Positions 54,431 through 64,000 of a DNA stretch of 64,000 nucleotides are shown one piece after another (the stretch's first letter is position 1; the number at the start of each line of letters is the position of its first letter). The translations under genes were made by a program, and so were the position numbers. Source of the DNA: Diphasiastrum complanatum (Eukaryota > Streptophyta > Lycopodiopsida > Lycopodiales > Lycopodiaceae). Where the stretch lies: positions 1,219,973-1,283,972 of the forward strand of contig CM055113.1 in assembly GCA_029204225.1 (NCBI GenBank). The letters are read 5' to 3'. Under the pieces are notes generated by a model. It was given only the letters and a program-made list of their open reading frames with translations, had not been told where the DNA came from and did not search any database.

Positions 54431-54880
54431 ATGAGCATGCTTTTTGTGTTAATCAATGGGGCTAGCCTTTTGAGTCAAAAAAGGACAGCAATTCGTCATT
54501 AGGCCAACAGCTGTCCTGTCCCTTTTGGCCTTGCGAAAGATGTCACTTGTCGCTGATCAAAAGTTCAAAACATTGGCAATAGTCCTTTAATTGTTAACTA
54601 TTACGCAACCCACACAAATTTTTTTTTTCGTGTGCTATTAGCCTTTAGGTAATATCATCATCCATGAGCATGCTTTTTGTGTGAACCAAAGGGGTTAGTC
54701 CTTTTGAGTCAAAAAAGGAGAGCAATCCGTCATTGTAAACCAGGCCAACAGTTGTCCTGTCCTTCTGGCCTTGCGAAAGATGTCGCTTGTCGCTGATCAA
54801 AACACTGACAGCAGTCCTTTTACTATTACTTATAACACAACCCACACAATTTCTTTTTTCGTGTGCTATTAGGTATGCCA
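54431..54880 (+). repeat. Tandem duplication of about 232 bp
   Basis: 'atgagcatgctttttgtgt' starts both units (54431 and 54664); each ends with 'ttttttcgtgtgctattag'. Substitutions and small indels separate the units. Confidence 0.9.
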
Positions 54881-54883
54881 TAG

Positions 54884-55070
54884 CTACAAGCCTACAATCA
54901 ATACGTGTCTTACTGCCGCATTAGGGCAGAAAAGCTCATGCCATACACTTCGTCTGGTTCATATTTAAATAATGGGATTGTATTTTCTGACGCAACCGAG
55001 AGATGTACAACGTCTCAAAATTCTATGACGAAATCTTCATCCGAATCTGAACTTCGAGTGGCTTGTTGTT
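54884..55070 (-). pseudogene. Second transporter gene fragment
   Basis: Minus strand VWHELFCPNAAVRHVLIV matches VWSELLWPNAAVRRILIVA of 50690-51525. In another frame upstream, ENTIPLFKYEPDE matches the region around HPVPLLDYEVGRQN. A small, frameshifted piece of the same gene family, same orientation. Confidence 0.75.
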
Positions 55071-55144
55071 GTAAAGCTACCTTTACAAGCTTTACTTCCG
55101 GCGCCACTGGCGCCAGCATTGTCCCCGGCGCTAGTAGCACCCCT

Positions 55145-55320
55145 AAGGTCCGTTGGTAGGACCATCTCAAAGGGGGACCTTGTCTTTGTTACTTGTTAAT
55201 AAACCTGCCTGAGTGTCTTACTTGTATATATTCGTGGTGAGTCTTAGTACTCGTGCTTTGCCTGGTTTGCATGATTGCTTGTGATACAAGGAGTTGATGG
55301 CTCGAGAAGGAACCTTTCTT
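55145..55320 (+). repeat. Inverted copy of F internal sequence
   Basis: Reverse complement of about 58040-58215, e.g. 'ctgcctgagtgtcttacttg' here. It abuts the truncated F1 3' LTR. Confidence 0.85.
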
Positions 55321-55324
55321 TTGA

Positions 55325-56437
55325 ATCTGAAATTGAGATCCAACCTGCCACCATGCCAGATCGGGGGTCCCGATGTGGGTGACTTCCCTCCAAGCAAGCT
55401 GCCCGACATACATCAAACTTAACCAACTCGAAGCTTCGTTACAAACGAGTAACATCCAATCCAAGCAAGCGGTCTGACTTACATCAAACTTAACCAACTG
55501 AAGGCTTCGTCACGAGTGCTGGAAGCCAACCTGGCACCAGCACCACGCCAGACAGGACAGCCATAAACAGGTAACTTCCACCCAAGCAAGCCATCCATCT
55601 CAGCCGACAGGTTAGAGCCCGTTCCCCAAGAGCTTAACCCATTCACGTTCATGCAAGGAACACTCAGAACCACAAGCCACGACAGATGTGGAAACAACCA
55701 GTTCTTGGACCAAATGGTCCCGATAGCATACCGCTGGCGCCACGGACCGAATGGTCCCGAGGGCATACCGCTGGCGTCCCGGGATACGACCCTCAGCTAT
55801 GTGCCAACTTAAAATTTTGGAAGCGGCCTTACAACTGGCGCTTTTACCCGAACACTGAAACCCAGAAGGTAATCAGAGTTAGTTTGAGAAAAATCCCACT
55901 TTATTGATAAATTTGAGAAGGTTAAATTTCAAGTATGTGACCGACCCTAGTCTCCAGGGCGCTAGCATGCCAAGGCGAGAGCCATGACAACATTCCAGCA
56001 AGGGAGACTGAGACTTGGTTGGAGCTCGCCCTGAGTCGCAACCCGCACTCCCCTATAGTATTGGTGTGATTCAGCACCCCCCTTCATACCAAGCACTCTA
56101 CCCAAGCTGGTAAAGTACGTTTTTCTCTCTCTAGGATTTTCTCTTTCTAGAGAGTCATTTTCTCTCTCTAGATTTTATTGATCCCCCAGGCTTCCTTTAA
56201 TCATGCCTAGATCGTGTGAGGTGATTGCACATCGATCTGAGCTCTCTGGACTCCGCTAAAACCGATCAAAGATTTTTTGCCATAGGAACTTGGCGCCGGC
56301 TGGATTCTGGTCACAGTGGTGCCGAGAGCTGCGCCGGCGCTGTTGGCACCGGGAGCAGTAGGGGTGCTGCTGGCACCGGGGACATAGCTGGCGCCGATGG
56401 CACCGAAAGTAAAGCTTGTAAAGGTAGTTTTACAACA
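55325..56437 (-). repeat. F1 3' LTR (3'-truncated)
   Basis: Starts on the minus strand TGTTGTAAAACTACC right after the polypurine tract. Matches 61690-62692 and 58921-59868. 'caataaagtggga' (polyadenylation-like, minus) near 55895. Confidence 0.85.
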
Positions 56438-56455
56438 TCCACCCCACCTTTATAA
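56438..56455 (-). promoter_or_regulatory. F1 polypurine tract
   Basis: Minus strand aaaggtggggtgga before the LTR. Confidence 0.8.
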
Positions 56456-58760
56456 AATCTGATGTCCTCATCAGATATCAGATTAAAGTAAAGGTGTCCC
56501 CCAATTAAAATAACTATACATTTAAGCTACTTGGCACAATACTCAATTTACTGGCCACTTTTTATTAACATTGAAGCTGGCACATCACAAGTCGGAGGCT
56601 CAGCTCTTTGTACTGAAAAATTACATAACTTGAAAATATATCTTTGTCTGGTAAAAGCGTAGATTTGATATCGCTTTCGTAAAACCCGAGAATCTTATTA
56701 ACTGGTGAAAGAGGCCTTTCTTTGAAATGTTCGCCCCTGTCACTTCTGACTTTCGACTTTGGAACTCTTTTGAGCTCCTGATTTGTCCTTGATGCACTTT
56801 GTGTTGATCTCCCTGAGCTCCAGATTTGTTCAGTTCCGCACAGGTATCAAGGCTCCCTGAGCCGAAGGATTTATCGTTTGATTGCCAGCTTTATGGTCCA
56901 CTCCGTGCCTTGTTGCTTCTGCACCTTGATTTCTCTCCTTGTCCCAGCTTGATCTTGATACTTTTCCATCTTGGCTCTTTAAGGTAGGCAAAGATTGAGT
57001 ACTCCGCAATGCACCTCTCACTTAGCTTGAAGTAGCTCTTTGAATCAGCCCAAATGTAACCATTGACCTCGTGGAAAGCCAAAGGGTCGCACCAGTTTGA
57101 TCCGCATCCAAACTATCTCTTCGCGTTTGTTTGAAGCACCATGTTCGTCGCGCAAAACTTGACTTTCACAATTCCATCACTGGTCAGTTGCCTCATAGTC
57201 AAAACAAGAAGTGTACATCGAGCTTGGCTTCAAGTAGCTCTCTTTGAATCAGACACATGCACCCAGAGTTTGCACTAGTCCGATCTCAACGCGAACTGTC
57301 CCTTAGCGTCCGTTCGAAATACCAAGTCTCTTATGCAAGACTCAACTTTCACAGTTCCTTCATTGATCAGCTGCCTTACACGTAACACAAGCTAGCGTAC
57401 TCATATGTTTCCTCATCATTGGTGGTCCAGAGAAAGCCTATAGCAAACTTTCCTTCCCACAACAAAAACTTTCAACTTATTAGGTCCAAACTTCGCCAGT
57501 CTCCTCGTGTGAGTATGGCTAGGTCACCTTGAATTTGCCCCCATTTTGATCAACTTTCATTCAAAATTTGCCCCAAGAGAGAGGTGTGTGTGATAGTTCC
57601 CCTCCACTTATAAAATCAGCTGATCGGACTTAGAGTAGAGTTCTTCGGACAAAAAGCCTTTCCAGCACTTTGCTTCCCATTTGCTAGGATTATGGCTCGA
57701 TCCAACTTGTTGACAATCTCTGAAGAGGATCCTAGTCTTTTCCCTTTGAGGAAAAACCCAACTGATACTGGATATCACCCATGCACAGTGAGTTTCAGTT
57801 CCGAAGGTGGCCGTCCCAAAATGAAGACCAAATGCTCCATAGAAGATCTCCCCTGAAATTGCCATTTCCAGCTTGTGACTTCATGCTTGCGTCTGGTGGG
57901 CGTTGTCGCAAATGAAACTAACCCAAAAAACAGGCTAGCCATCCATCCTTTGCAAACATTGAGTCGGTTCGTTGCCGTTAACGTGCGAGTACTTGAACTG
58001 CAAATCTGCCCCACAGATTCTGTAGTCCTCTTTGTTTGATGGTATCAGCCTTCAAAAGAAAGGTTCCTTCTCGAGCCATCAACTCCTTGTATCACAAGAA
58101 ATCATGCAAACCAGGCAAAGCACGAGTACTAAGACTCACCATGAATATATACAAGTAAGACACTCAGGCAGGTTTACTAACAAGTAACAAAGACAAGGTC
58201 CCCCTTTGAGATGGTCCTGCCAACGGACCTTTGCCTGGCCGCGCCCATACAAATCGATCACGAAATCAGCCCACATAGGACACCCCTCCAACTATCCGTG
58301 CTTTCACCATTAAGCAGCACATTGCCTCAGTCACGCCCCACCACTTTTTGGTCGATAGCCCTAATAGCTAAACGATCGGCAGCTATCCCGCAACGGCAGC
58401 TAACCACCTGTGCTTTACACCCAAATTTGAACAGCATCTTTGTATCAATAGTTAACCCGTACAGTTCGAATATGTCGTCCCGCACCCCACAAGTCACAGA
58501 CCGTGCTTACACCAACCTAATGGCAGCACACTGCCTCATCTGTCCTACGTGCAGACAGCGCCAGGCCCGAACCGCGAGAACTGACCGTGCTTACACCTCA
58601 AGGGCAGCACCATGACTCATCAAGTCCGCTGTTCTGCCGACCAGTTCGACCCTGGACGCACCCGTACTTACACTGTGGGTAGCACCTTGCACAACAGTTG
58701 CCTTGATGAACCCCAAACAATGGCCATTTCCCTGAGATCCGCATAGTTGACCGACCAGTC
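56456..58760 (-). other. F1 internal region, no recognised genes
   Basis: Minus-strand frames at 58014-57775 and 57865-57608 together read ASLFFGLVSFATTPTRRKHE, FQGRSSMEHLVFILGRPPSE and GKQSAGKAFCPKNSTLSPIS. The first is conserved in F2 (60679-60461), so this could be a real but short coding region. No known motif. Confidence 0.5.
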
Positions 58761-58773
58761 GGCTCTGGTACCA
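58761..58773 (-). promoter_or_regulatory. F1 primer-binding site
   Basis: Minus strand TGGTACCAGAGCC, one mismatch to the initiator tRNA-Met complement; F2 has the exact sequence. Confidence 0.8.
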
Positions 58774-58775
58774 CA

Positions 58776-59868
58776 TGTAGCACAGGCCTCCCAAAGGGAG
58801 CCGGAAACCACGACTTAGCTTCCCAGCCTTCAACTCTTGCCATCCAAACCCACTTGACATACAAGCAGCCAACTCGCCAACCACGATCAGACTTAACCAA
58901 ATGAAAGTTCCGCAAACCAACATTGAGATCCAAACTGGCGCCATGCCAGATAGGGGGTCCCGATGTGGGTGACTTCCCTCCAAGCAAGCTGCCCGACATA
59001 CATCAAACTTAACCAACTCGAAGCTTCGTTACAAACGAGTAGCATCCATTCCATGCAAGCGGTCTGACTTACATCAGACTTAACCAACTGAAAGCTTCGT
59101 CACGGGCGTTGGAAGCCAACCTGGCACCACGCCAAACTGGACAGCCACAAACAGGTAACTTCCACCCAAGCAAGCCATCCAACTCAGCCGACAGGTTAGA
59201 GCCCGTTCCCCAAGAGCTTAACCCATTCACGTTCATGCAAGGAACACTCAGAACCACAAGGCGCGACAGATATGGAGACAACCAGTTCCTGGACCAAATG
59301 GTCCTGACAACGTACCACTGGCACCACGGACCGAATGGTCCCGACGGCATACCGTTGGCGTCCCAAGATACGACCCTCAGCTATGTGCCAGCTTAAAAAT
59401 TTTGAAGCTGACTTACAATTGGCGCTTTTACTGAACACTGAAACCCAGAAGGTAATCAGAGTCAATTTGAGAAAAATCCCACTTTATTGATGAATCTGAG
59501 AAGGTTACATTTCAAGTGTGTGACCGACCTTAGTCTCCGGGGCGCTAGCATGCCAAGGCGAGAGCCTAGACAACATTCCAGCAAGGGAGGCTGAGACTTG
59601 AATGGATCTCGTCCTGAGTCGCAACCCGCACTCCCCTATAGTATTGGTGGGATTCGGCACCCCCCCTCATACCAAGCACTCTACCCAAGTTGGTAAAGCA
59701 CATTTTTCTCTCTCTAGGATTTTCTCTCTTTAGAAAGTCATTTTCTCTCTCTAGATTGTATTGATCCCCAGGCTTCCTTTAATCATGCCTAGATCGTGTG
59801 AGCCTTGATTGCACATCGATCTGAGCTCTCTGGACTCCGCTAGAACCGATCAAAGATTTTCAGCATAG
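58776..59868 (-). repeat. F1 5' LTR, left arm of a palindrome
   Basis: Matches 61514-62610. Its 59320-59868 part is mirrored by 59915-60455. Confidence 0.85.
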
Positions 59869-60455
59869 GAACTTGGCACCCCTGCTGCTCCTGGCGCCAC
59901 TTTGACCAAAATCCAGCCGGCGCCAAGTTCCTATGGCTGAAAATCTTTGATCGGTTCTAGCGAAGTCCAGAGACCTCAAATTGATGTGCAATCACCTCAC
60001 ACGATCTAGGCATGATTAAAGGAAGCCTGGGGATCAATAAAATCTAGAGAGAGAAAATGACTTTCTAGAAAGAGAAAATTCTAGAGAGAGAAAAACGTGC
60101 TTTACCAACTTGGGTAGAGTGCTTGGTATGAGGGGGGTGCCGAATCACACTAATACTATAGGGGAGTGCGGGTTGCGACTAAGGGGGAGCTCCATTCAAG
60201 TCTCAGCCTCCCTTGCTGGAATGTTGTCCTGGCTCTCGCTTTGGCATGCTAGCGCCCCGGAGACTAAGGTCGGTCACACACTTGAAATGTAACCTTCTCA
60301 GATTCATCAATAAAGTGGGATTTTTCTTAAACTGACTCTGATTACCAATTGTAAGTCCGCTTCAAAATTTTTAAGTTGGCACATAGCTGAGGGTCGTATC
60401 CCGGGACGCCAGCGGTATGCCGTCGGGACAATTCGGTCCATGGCACCAGCGGTTT
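59869..60455 (+). repeat. Inverted F LTR fragment, right arm of the palindrome
   Basis: About 0.54 kb in opposite orientation to F1 and F2 (e.g. 'ataggaacttggc' at 59870 and 'gccaagttcctat' at 59920). Ends at 60455 against F2 internal sequence. Confidence 0.88.
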
Positions 60456-62692
60456 CGTTGTCATTTCGTGCGAGTACTTGAACTGCAAATCCGCCCCATA
60501 GATTCTGGATATCGCCCATGCTCAGTGAGTTTCAGTTCCGAAGGTGGCCGTCCCGAAATGAAGACCAACTGCTCCATAGAAGATCTCCCCTGAAATGGCC
60601 CTTTCCAACTTTTGACTTCCTGCTTGCGTCTGGTGGGCATTGTCGCAAATGAAACTAACCCAAAAAACAGGCTAGCCATCCATCCTTTGCAAACATTGAG
60701 TCGGTTCGTTGCCGTTCACGTGCGAGTACTTGAACTGCAAATCCGCCCCACAGATTCTGTAGTCCTCTTTGTTTGATGGTATCTGCCTTCAAAAGAAAAG
60801 GTTCCTTCTCAAGCCATCAGCTCCTTGTATCACAAGCAATCATGCAAACCAGGCAAAGCACGAGTACTAAGACTCACCACAAATACATACAAGTAAGACA
60901 CTCAGGCAGGTTTACTAACAAGTAACAAAGACAAGGTCCCCCTTTGAGATGGTCCTGCCAACGGACCTTTGCCTGGTCACGCCCATACAAATCGATCACG
61001 GAATCAGCCCACATAGGACACCCCTCCAACTATCCGTGCTTTCACCATTAAGCAGCACATTGCCTCAGTCACGCCCCACCACTTGTTGGTCGATAGCCCT
61101 TATAGCTAAACGATCGGCAGCTATCCCGCACCGGCAGCTAACCACCCGTGCTTTACACCCGAATTCGAGCAGCATCTCTGTATCAATGGTTAACCCGTAC
61201 AGTTCAAATATGTCGCCCCGCACCCCACAAGTCACAGACCGTGCTTACACCAACCTAATGGCAGCACACTGTCTCATCTGTCCTATGTGCAGACAGCGCC
61301 AGGCCCGAACCGCGAAAACTGACCGTGCTTACACCTCAAGGGTAGCACTTTGACTCATCAAGTCCCCCGTTCTGCCGACCACCCCGACCGTGGACGCACC
61401 AGTGCTTACACTGTGGGCAACACCTTGCACAACAATTGTCTTGATGAACCCCAAACCGTGGCCATTTCCGTGAGATCCGCATAGCTGACCGGCCAGTCGG
61501 CTCTGATACCACATGTAGCGCAGGCATCCCAAAGGGAGCCGGGAACCACGACTTAGCTTCCCAGCCTTCAACTCTTGCCATCCAAAGCCACTTGACATAA
61601 AGCAACCAACTCGCCAACAACGATCAATTTTAACCAACTTGAAGTTCCTAAAAACCAACATTGAGCCGATGTGGGTGACTTCCCTCCAAGCAAGCCGCCC
61701 GACATACATCAAACTTAACCAACTCGAAGCTTCATTACAAACGAGTAACATCCAATCCAAGCAAGTGGTCTGACTTACATCAGACTTAACCAACTGAAAG
61801 CTTCGTCACGAGCGCTGGAAGCCAACCTGGCGTCATGCTAGACTGGACGGCCATAAATAGGTAACTTCCACCCAAACAAGCCATCCAACTCAGCCGACAA
61901 GTTAGAGCCCGTTCCCCTAGAGCTTAACCCATTCACGTTCATGCAAGGAACGCTCAGAACCACAAGCCGCGACAGATATGGAAACAACCAGTTCCTGGAC
62001 CAAATGGTCCCGACAGCATATCGCTGGCGCCACAGACCGAATGGTCCCGACGGCATACCGCTGGCGTCCCGGGATACGACCCTCAGCTATGTGCCAAGTT
62101 AAAAATTTTGAAAGCGGCCTTACAACTGGCGCTTTTACCGAACACTGAAAACCCAAAAGGTAATCAGAGTTAGTTTGAAGAAAATCTCACTTTATTGATA
62201 AATCTGAGAAGGTTACATTTCAAGTGTGTGACCGACCCTAGTCTCCGGGCCGCTAGCAGGCCAAGTCGATAGCCATGACAACATTCCAGCAAGGGAGCAG
62301 AGACTTGGTTGGAACTCGCCCTGAGTCGCAACCCGCACTCCCCTATAGTATTGGTGTGATTCGGCACCCCCCCCCTCATACCAAGCACTCTACCCAAGCT
62401 GGTAAAGCACGTTTTTCTCTCTCTAGGATTTTCTCTTTGTAGAAAGTCATTTTCAGTCTCTAGATTTTATTGATCCCCAGGCTTACTTTAATCATGCCTA
62501 GATTGTGTGAGGTGATTGCACATTGATCTGAGCTCTCTGGACTCCGCTAGAACCGATCAAAGATTTTCAGCCATAGGAACTTGGCGCCGGCTGGATTCTG
62601 GTCACAGTGGCGCCGGGAGCGACGTGGGCGCCGGGGACATAGCTGGCGCCGATGGCGTCGGAAGTAAAGCTTGTAAAGGTAGCTTTACAACA
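60456..62692 (-). mobile_element. F2: 5' part of a second F element
   Basis: LTR 62692-61514 (1179 bp, complete-looking), primer-binding site 61511-61499 (TGGTATCAGAGCC), about 1 kb of internal sequence matching F1 57770-58760, then cut by the inverted LTR fragment at 60455. Internal sequence contains two versions of 'gcgagtacttgaactgcaaa' (about 60470 and 60721). Confidence 0.82.
61514..62692 (-). repeat. F2 5' LTR
   Basis: From TGTTGTAAAGC at 62692 to GCGCTACA at 61514 on the minus strand, adjoining the primer-binding site. Confidence 0.85.
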
Positions 62693-62780
62693 GGCGAGCT
62701 CCAACCAAGTCTCAACCTCCCTTGCTGGAATGTTGTCCTGGCTCTCGCCTTGGCATGCTAGCGCCCCGGAGACTAGGGTC
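62693..62780 (+). repeat. Inverted shard of F LTR
   Basis: Reverse complement of about 62233-62318, inserted exactly between the ends of F2 and G LTRs. Confidence 0.85.
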
Positions 62781-63698
62781 TGTTGCGCCGGCGCCTCAAA
62801 GGGCGCTGGGACTTGAGCGGTTTCCCCAACACGCGCTTAAGTCTAACATTCATCCATCATGCACTTACGTAAAAACCAACTCAGAATCGTAACAAGCTTA
62901 ACCATTCAGACTTAAGAAAACTGGAATCCCAACCAACCCGAAAGCCAACTCAGAATCCGTCCCCAAAAGGTAACCAAAGGCAAAGACAAGCCACACATGA
63001 AACCCAAGGCATAGTGGTCGCCAAACTGACCAATTGGCATAGCGGCAAGCCCCATGTCGATGACAGGGACCCTTAGGCGCCAGCGACGCAAAAAGGTTGT
63101 AGTAAGGGTCCTTCCACTTGGACCAGTCCCGGAGGCGAAACCGAAATGGTAATCATCCCCAAGGATCAACTTTATTAGATTTGGAAGAGGTTACATTCAT
63201 ACATAGACTGACCGGTCTCGGGGCCACCAACACGTGCTGGGCATGGTGCCTGGCTCATGCTGGTAGAGGGAGCTGAGACCTGGCGACTGGATTCCTGGCG
63301 CTGGTTGAGCTGCCCAAGTTTCTGTCTGCCGGACTCCCCCTATAGTTCTGCTATGATTCGGCGCACCCCCTCTGTTCTGAAACATAGTGCTTTCTGGTAA
63401 AGCACGCTTTTTGGGACTTAGTTTTTATTTTGCTGATTAAGCCTGGCAAGCCTGGCAGAATCAGTCTGGCTCCCGGACATGGGTCCCGGGAGCCGTTCCG
63501 GTGGCAGAATCAACTTGCTTCCTGAATAGGCCATGACTCGAACTCTAGAGCTAGCTCATGACTTGTGACTACTTGACTGGCTCACCACAGGTTGGAGGCT
63601 CAGTCCTTGACGTTCTAACTTGCTCTGGGACCTTAGGGAGTGTCACCCCTTAGAGTCTTACAGGGCACGTTGAGTGCACCTGAGTCAGCTTTACAACA
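62781..63698 (-). repeat. G LTR, related to F
   Basis: On the minus strand starts TGTTGTAAAGC (63698) and ends CGCAACA (62781); 'ttattagatttgga' and 'ggttacattcat' echo the F LTR. A polypurine tract (aacgaggggagga, 63711-63699) precedes it, so it is a 3' LTR. Confidence 0.75.
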
Positions 63699-64000
63699 TC
63701 CTCCCCTCGTTTGAAAAAGTTGATGTCCTCATCAGGGCCAAACTAGACCTAGGACGTATGGCACGGGCTTAATTCACCGGCCTTAGCAACTTTGAATTAC
63801 AAAATACATTGGCAGTAGCACATGAAAAGTGTAGATAAAGTTCACTTACGTAAAACCTGTGTAAAGCTGCAAGTGATTTATTGGCAAACTTAAGAAAAAT
63901 ACCGGAAAGTTCCTTGAACTTCAGAATGGCCATGAATGTTTATGTAAGAGGCATGCCGCCAGGTAGTGCTTTGTGTGCCGATCTGGGAAAACGGCTATTG
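63699..64000 (-). other. G polypurine tract and internal 3' region
   Basis: The tract and 'gatgaggacatca' match the same place in F1 (56438-56475). No gene before the window end. Confidence 0.7.

Larger units (their letters stand above)
55325..59868 (-). mobile_element. F1: coding-poor LTR element
   Basis: On the minus strand: LTR (59868-58776), primer-binding site (58773-58761), internal region of about 2.3 kb, polypurine tract (56455-56438), LTR (56437-55325). The 5' LTR lacks its first part and the 3' LTR its last ~190 bp. The internal region has no gag, protease, integrase or RT motif that I can see, so it is a non-autonomous (LARD-like) element. It is notably rich in ggcgcc motifs. Confidence 0.8.

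Noticed and set aside
58211-61353. Paired plus-strand frames (134 codons each at 58211 and 60949)
   Set aside because: They lie antisense in F internal repeats and are alike only because the DNA is duplicated; composition is Pro/Thr-rich with no motif.

Overview
The window reads as intergenic heterochromatin-like DNA from a land plant with a large, repeat-filled genome. The evidence is layer upon layer of nested LTR retrotransposons (Ty1/copia and Ty3/gypsy), primer-binding sites matching plant initiator tRNA-Met (TGGTATCAGAGC), long GA/CT and TA microsatellites, and only broken fragments of cellular genes (a polyol/monosaccharide transporter). I see no intact cellular gene, no rRNA or tRNA gene, no CRISPR array and no bacterial signal. 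The lineage cannot be fixed by eye; a fern, gymnosperm or other large-genome plant would fit.

Layout. 1-1580: simple repeats, a tandem array and one arm of a long-range inverted repeat. 1581-12894: an old copia element (E1) with broken gag-pol, split at 5348/11079 by a young copia element (E2, 5349-11078) whose reverse transcriptase core is deleted. 12895-14280: microsatellites and a copia RNase H scrap. 14281-24502: a decayed minus-strand Ty3/gypsy-type gag element (X), itself split by the young element E3 (14995-20565). 24540-32150: a second decayed minus-strand Ty3/gypsy element (Y: gag, protease, RT, RNase H), interrupted by a copia fragment truncated at both ends (E7) and a plus-strand LTR/leader fragment (E8). 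32950-34300: an inverted piece of Y gag and a minus-strand gag related to E5. 34300-37317: purine-rich DNA, a minisatellite and an LTR fragment with a 110-bp GA tract. 37318-39294: the 3' half of a copia element (E4). 39900-43158: mostly anonymous, with a hAT-like (DUF659-type) transposase fragment. 43159-50685: a copia 5' half (E6) split by a gag-only element (E5, 44603-50179). 50690-55070: two broken pieces of a sugar transporter gene with duplicated non-coding blocks between them. 55145-63712: GC-richer, LTR-rich DNA made of a coding-poor LTR element family (F, plus relative G) arranged in direct and inverted copies, including a near-perfect palindrome of about 0.5-kb arms.

The most unusual object is E3. 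Its LTRs are nearly identical to each other and it has a perfect 5-bp target duplication, so it moved recently. It shares R-U5, leader and Gag up to the zinc knuckle almost base for base with E2, but all of pol is replaced by about 680 codons of an open frame with no recognisable protease, integrase, RT or RNase H motif. Its U3 is only moderately similar to that of E2. This is what a template switch between two co-packaged genomic RNAs would leave. E2 also lacks the RT catalytic core, so both young copies must have been mobilised by an enzyme encoded elsewhere. E5, X and Y form a second system: gag proteins with unusually short zinc knuckles (C-X2-C-X3-H-X4-C), a shared non-standard primer-binding site, and (in E5 and X at least) a repeated leader module.
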